Assembly (NCBI GenBank): GCA_003222755.1 | Contig: QHXA01000202.1 | Coordinates: 425 to 6,652 of the forward strand | Length of the DNA stretch: 6,228 bases | Origin: Acidobacteriota bacterium | GTDB taxonomy: Bacteria; Acidobacteriota; Terriglobia; 20CM-2-55-15 | Reading direction: 5' to 3' | In this document: one piece after another, positions 3,624-6,228 of the stretch | Layout of the letters: each line of letters starts with the position of its first letter | How positions within the stretch are numbered: position 1 is the first letter of the stretch | Notes under the pieces: model-generated | Databases searched by the model: none | Told to the model about the DNA's origin: nothing | The model's input: the letters and a program-made list of their open reading frames with translations, nothing else | Made by a program: the position numbers and the translations under genes

Positions 3624-6228
3624 TTACCGAACGCGGGATCGCTTCGCGTTCGCACCCGCTTCTTCTTCAAGGGCTGCCTGTGCGGCAGCCAGCCGAGCCA
3701 CAGGCACGCGGAAGGGCGAACAGCTCACATACGTCAGGCCGATTCGATGACACAACTTCACGGAATCGGGATCTCCGCCGTGTTCGCCGCAGATGCCGAG
3801 CTTGATATCGGGCCGCGTGCGAGTGCCCTTTTCGACGGTAATCTTCATGAGCTGGCCAACGCCGGTTTGATCGATCGTCGCGAATGGATTCCTTTTCACG
3901 ATATCCAGTTCGGCATATGCCGGCAGGAAGGAACCCGAGTCGTCACGGCTCATTCCGAGGCACATCTGCGTCAGGTCATTTGTACCGAAACTGAAGAACT
4001 CGGCAGTCTCGGCAATCTCGTCCGCCGTCAATGCGCCGCGCGGGACTTCAATCATCGTGCCCACCAGGTAATTGAGCTTCACCTTCTTCTCGGCCATCAC
4101 TTCCTTCGCCACGCGATGGACCACCTCAACCTGAAGATCCAATTCTCGTTTGAATCCGACCAACGGGATCATGATTTCAGGCCGTGCCTTGATTCCGGCC
4201 GCCTGGACTTCTGCCGCGGCCTCGAACACCGCGCGCGTCTGCATTTCTGAGATTTCGCTGTGGACAATGCCTAGACGGCATCCGCGGAAACCGAGCATCG
4301 GATTGAACTCATGCAATCCGTTCACGCGTTGCTTCACCTTCTCGGCTGATACACCCATCTTTCTGGCCAGATCTTCTTGGGCGCTCGGTTCGTGCGGCAG
4401 GAACTCGTGCAACGGCGGATCGAGGAAACGAATCGTGGCCGGATATCCGTTCAGCGCTTTGAAAATTCCAACGAAGTCTTCCCGTTGGTAGGGCAGCAGT
4501 TTGGCCAGTGCTTGCTTGCGATCTTCGACATTTTCGGCAAGGATCATCTCCCGCATGGCATCAATGCGGCGGCCTTCAAAGAACATATGTTCTGTTCGGC
4601 ACAGTCCGATACCCGTCGCCCCGAAGGCAATCGCATTCGCTGTTTGCTCCGGCGTATCGGCATTTGTCCGGACCTGGAGGCGCGTGACCTTGGAGCACCA
4701 ATCCATCAACTGTTTGAACATCCCGTAGGTTTTGCTCTCCTTCGGATCGAGCGACTTCTCGACCAGCACCTGAACAATTTCGGAAGGCGCGGTTTTGATC
4801 TCGCCTGGATACACTTCACCCGCTGTGCCATTGATGGAAAGATAGTCGCCTTCGCGAAAAGTGTGGCCCTTCACACTCACGGTCTTCGAGGAGTAATCGA
4901 TCTGTAATGCGTTCGCGCCGCACACGCACACCTTGCCCATTTGGCGCGCGACAAGCGCTGCGTGCGAACTGACGCCTCCCTTTGCGGTCAGAATGCCTTC
5001 CGCGGCGATCATGCCGCGCAAATCTTCCGGCGAGGTTTCATTGCGGACGAGAAGAACCTTCTCGCCTTTCGCGGCGGCCGCAGCAGCGCGTTCCGCATTG
5101 AGATAAATTTTGCCGGAGGCAGCGCCCGGTCCTGCCGGCAGACCTCTCGCAATCACCTCGGCGGCCTGGACGGCCTGACGATCGAACACGGGCGCGAGCA
5201 CCTGATCCAGTTGATCCGCCGGCACACGCCTAATCGCCGTCTTCCAGTCGATCAGCCTTTCCTTCTCCATCTCAACGGCGAAGCGGACCGCTGCAAGACC
5301 CGTGCGTTTGCCGTTGCGAGTCTGCAACATGAAGAGCTTGCCATCCTGAATGGTGAACTCGAAATCCTGCACATCTTTAAAATGGCGCTCGAGCGTCGCG
5401 CGGACTTTTTCAAGTTCGGCGTAGGGTTTCGGTAAATGGTTCTTCAGCGCGGCAACCGGTTCCGGTGTGCGGACTCCCGCAACCACATCTTCGCCTTGCG
5501 CGTTCATGAGGAATTCACCGTAGAAGACCTTCTCGCCGGTAGCAGGATCGCGTGTAAACGCCACTCCTGAGCCGGACTGCTCGCCAGTGTTCCCGAACAC
5601 CATCGCCTGCACGGTGACGGCAGTACCCCATTCGTGAGGAATGTTGTATTTCCGGCGGTAGACGATAGCGCGGTCATTCATCCACGATCCGAACACGGCG
5701 CTAATCGCCCCATCCAGCTGCTTCCACGGATCGGTGGGGAAATCTTTTCCGGTGCGTTCGCGAACGAGCTGCTTGAAGCGGACTACGAGCTCCTTTAGAT
5801 CGTCGGTTGTGAGTTTCGGGTCGTCGATATCGGCGTGGTACCGCTCCTGTTTGAGATTATGAATTACGACCTCGAAGGGTTCGTGATCTTCGTTGGGCCG
5901 CTTTTGCACGCCCATGACCACGTCGCCATACATCTGAATGAATCGCCGATAGCAGTCCCAGGCAAAACGTTCGTTCTTGGTTGCCGCGGCGAGGGCGAGG
6001 ACAGTGTTATCGTTCAGTCCAAGGTTGAGAATCGTATCCATCATGCCGGGCATGGACTCACGCGCGCCGGAGCGGACGGACACCAGCAACGGCATATTTT
6101 TCGTGTCGCCGAATTTCGTGCCCATGATTTTCTCGACGTGCGCAATACCCGCCTTGATCAGAGCCTGAAGCTCCTTTGGATATGTCTTTTTATGATCGTA
6201 ATAGTACGTGCAAACTTCGGTCGTGATG
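3624..6228 (-). CDS. ppdK: Pyruvate, phosphate dikinase (N-terminus beyond window)
   Basis: The enzyme interconverts ATP, pyruvate and phosphate with AMP, PEP and pyrophosphate in the cytoplasm, serving glycolysis or gluconeogenesis. The frame stays open to the right edge, giving 867 visible residues starting ITTEVCTYYY, which matches an internal PPDK segment; about 40 residues are missing. The Met at 6125 is therefore internal. Numbering the visible part, the ATP-grasp domain (about 1-330) includes SVRSGAR with Arg52, the GSGVAFTRDPATGE region and FMLQTRNGKRTG. The swivelling phosphohistidine domain (about 363-476) has GGVSSHAALVAR with catalytic His422. The PEP/pyruvate barrel (about 499-849) has LCRTEHMFF (Arg544), IRFLDPPLHEF (Arg600), MIEVPR (Glu727), GTNDLTQ (Asn750, Asp751) and the acid/base Cys813 in GICGEHGG. 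By comparison with the Clostridium symbiosum enzyme, recalled from memory, no key residue is missing. The usual ending SPFRVPVARLAAAQAAL is followed by a 14-residue Glu-then-Arg/Lys-rich tail encoded partly by a palindrome. No dedicated regulator is in the window. Confidence 0.97.
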   Translation of the reverse strand, partial: ITTEVCTYYYDHKKTYPKELQALIKAGIAHVEKIMGTKFGDTKNMPLLVSVRSGARESMPGMMDTILNLGLNDNTVLALAAATKNERFAWDCYRRFIQMYGDVVMGVQKRPNEDHEPFEVVIHNLKQERYHADIDDPKLTTDDLKELVVRFKQLVRERTGKDFPTDPWKQLDGAISAVFGSWMNDRAIVYRRKYNIPHEWGTAVTVQAMVFGNTGEQSGSGVAFTRDPATGEKVFYGEFLMNAQGEDVVAGVRTPEPVAALKNHLPKPYAELEKVRATLERHFKDVQDFEFTIQDGKLFMLQTRNGKRTGLAAVRFAVEMEKERLIDWKTAIRRVPADQLDQVLAPVFDRQAVQAAEVIARGLPAGPGAASGKIYLNAERAAAAAAKGEKVLLVRNETSPEDLRGMIAAEGILTAKGGVSSHAALVARQMGKVCVCGANALQIDYSSKTVSVKGHTFREGDYLSINGTAGEVYPGEIKTAPSEIVQVLVEKSLDPKESKTYGMFKQLMDWCSKVTRLQVRTNADTPEQTANAIAFGATGIGLCRTEHMFFEGRRIDAMREMILAENVEDRKQALAKLLPYQREDFVGIFKALNGYPATIRFLDPPLHEFLPHEPSAQEDLARKMGVSAEKVKQRVNGLHEFNPMLGFRGCRLGIVHSEISEMQTRAVFEAAAEVQAAGIKARPEIMIPLVGFKRELDLQVEVVHRVAKEVMAEKKVKLNYLVGTMIEVPRGALTADEIAETAEFFSFGTNDLTQMCLGMSRDDSGSFLPAYAELDIVKRNPFATIDQTGVGQLMKITVEKGTRTRPDIKLGICGEHGGDPDSVKLCHRIGLTYVSCSPFRVPVARLAAAQAALEEEAGANAKRSRVR
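3628..3652. repeat. 8-bp palindrome embedded in the last codons of the dikinase gene
   Basis: CGAACGCG (3628-3635) pairs perfectly with CGCGTTCG (3645-3652) around a nine-base loop. The structure lies wholly within the coding sequence, immediately before the stop codon at 3626-3624, and encodes the arginine/alanine-rich end of the protein. The nonamer CGCTTCGCG at 3640-3648 also occurs at 3604-3612, linking it to the hairpin outside the gene. Confidence 0.55.

Noticed and set aside
3585..4907. Several plus-strand open frames opposite the dikinase
   Set aside because: They overlap a highly conserved enzyme gene on the other strand, show no recognisable domain, and overlap each other.
6123..6125. 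ATG as the start of the dikinase gene
   Set aside because: The frame is open for 34 more codons to the window edge and those codons encode recognisable PPDK sequence (ITTEVCTYYY...), so this Met is internal and the true start is outside the window.

Overview
The window looks like a chromosomal segment from a soil acidobacterium of the Solibacter/Bryobacter kind. The main pointer is two adjacent genes of the TIGR03435 family of secreted proteins, a family expanded mostly in Acidobacteria. Moderately GC-rich composition agrees with this. The assignment is an inference from family content, not a measured phylogeny.

All four real genes lie on the minus strand, so transcription runs from the right edge to the left edge. 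From right to left they are: (1) pyruvate, phosphate dikinase (3624 to beyond 6228), lacking about 40 N-terminal residues because the gene starts outside the window; (2) a complete ABC exporter half-transporter with fused membrane and ATPase domains (1666-3450); (3) a complete TIGR03435 secreted protein (647-1537); (4) a second TIGR03435 paralogue (643 to beyond position 1), whose C-terminus lies outside the window.

The gap between the dikinase and the exporter (3451-3623) is packed with palindromes: several hairpins, a repeated GC-rich octamer, and an outer inverted repeat. A further palindrome sits inside the last codons of the dikinase gene. This resembles a REP/BIME-like or small non-autonomous palindromic element and is the least ordinary part of the window. 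The gap between the exporter and the first TIGR03435 gene (1538-1665) holds a strong ribosome binding site and one imperfect inverted repeat, with no convincing terminator.

The two TIGR03435 genes are separated by one sense codon between stop and start, in the same frame, and are almost certainly co-transcribed and translationally coupled. Nothing ties the dikinase (central metabolism), the exporter (unknown substrate) and the secreted proteins (unknown function) into one pathway. I found no RNA gene, CRISPR array, transposase or recognisable novel defence or biosynthetic system.
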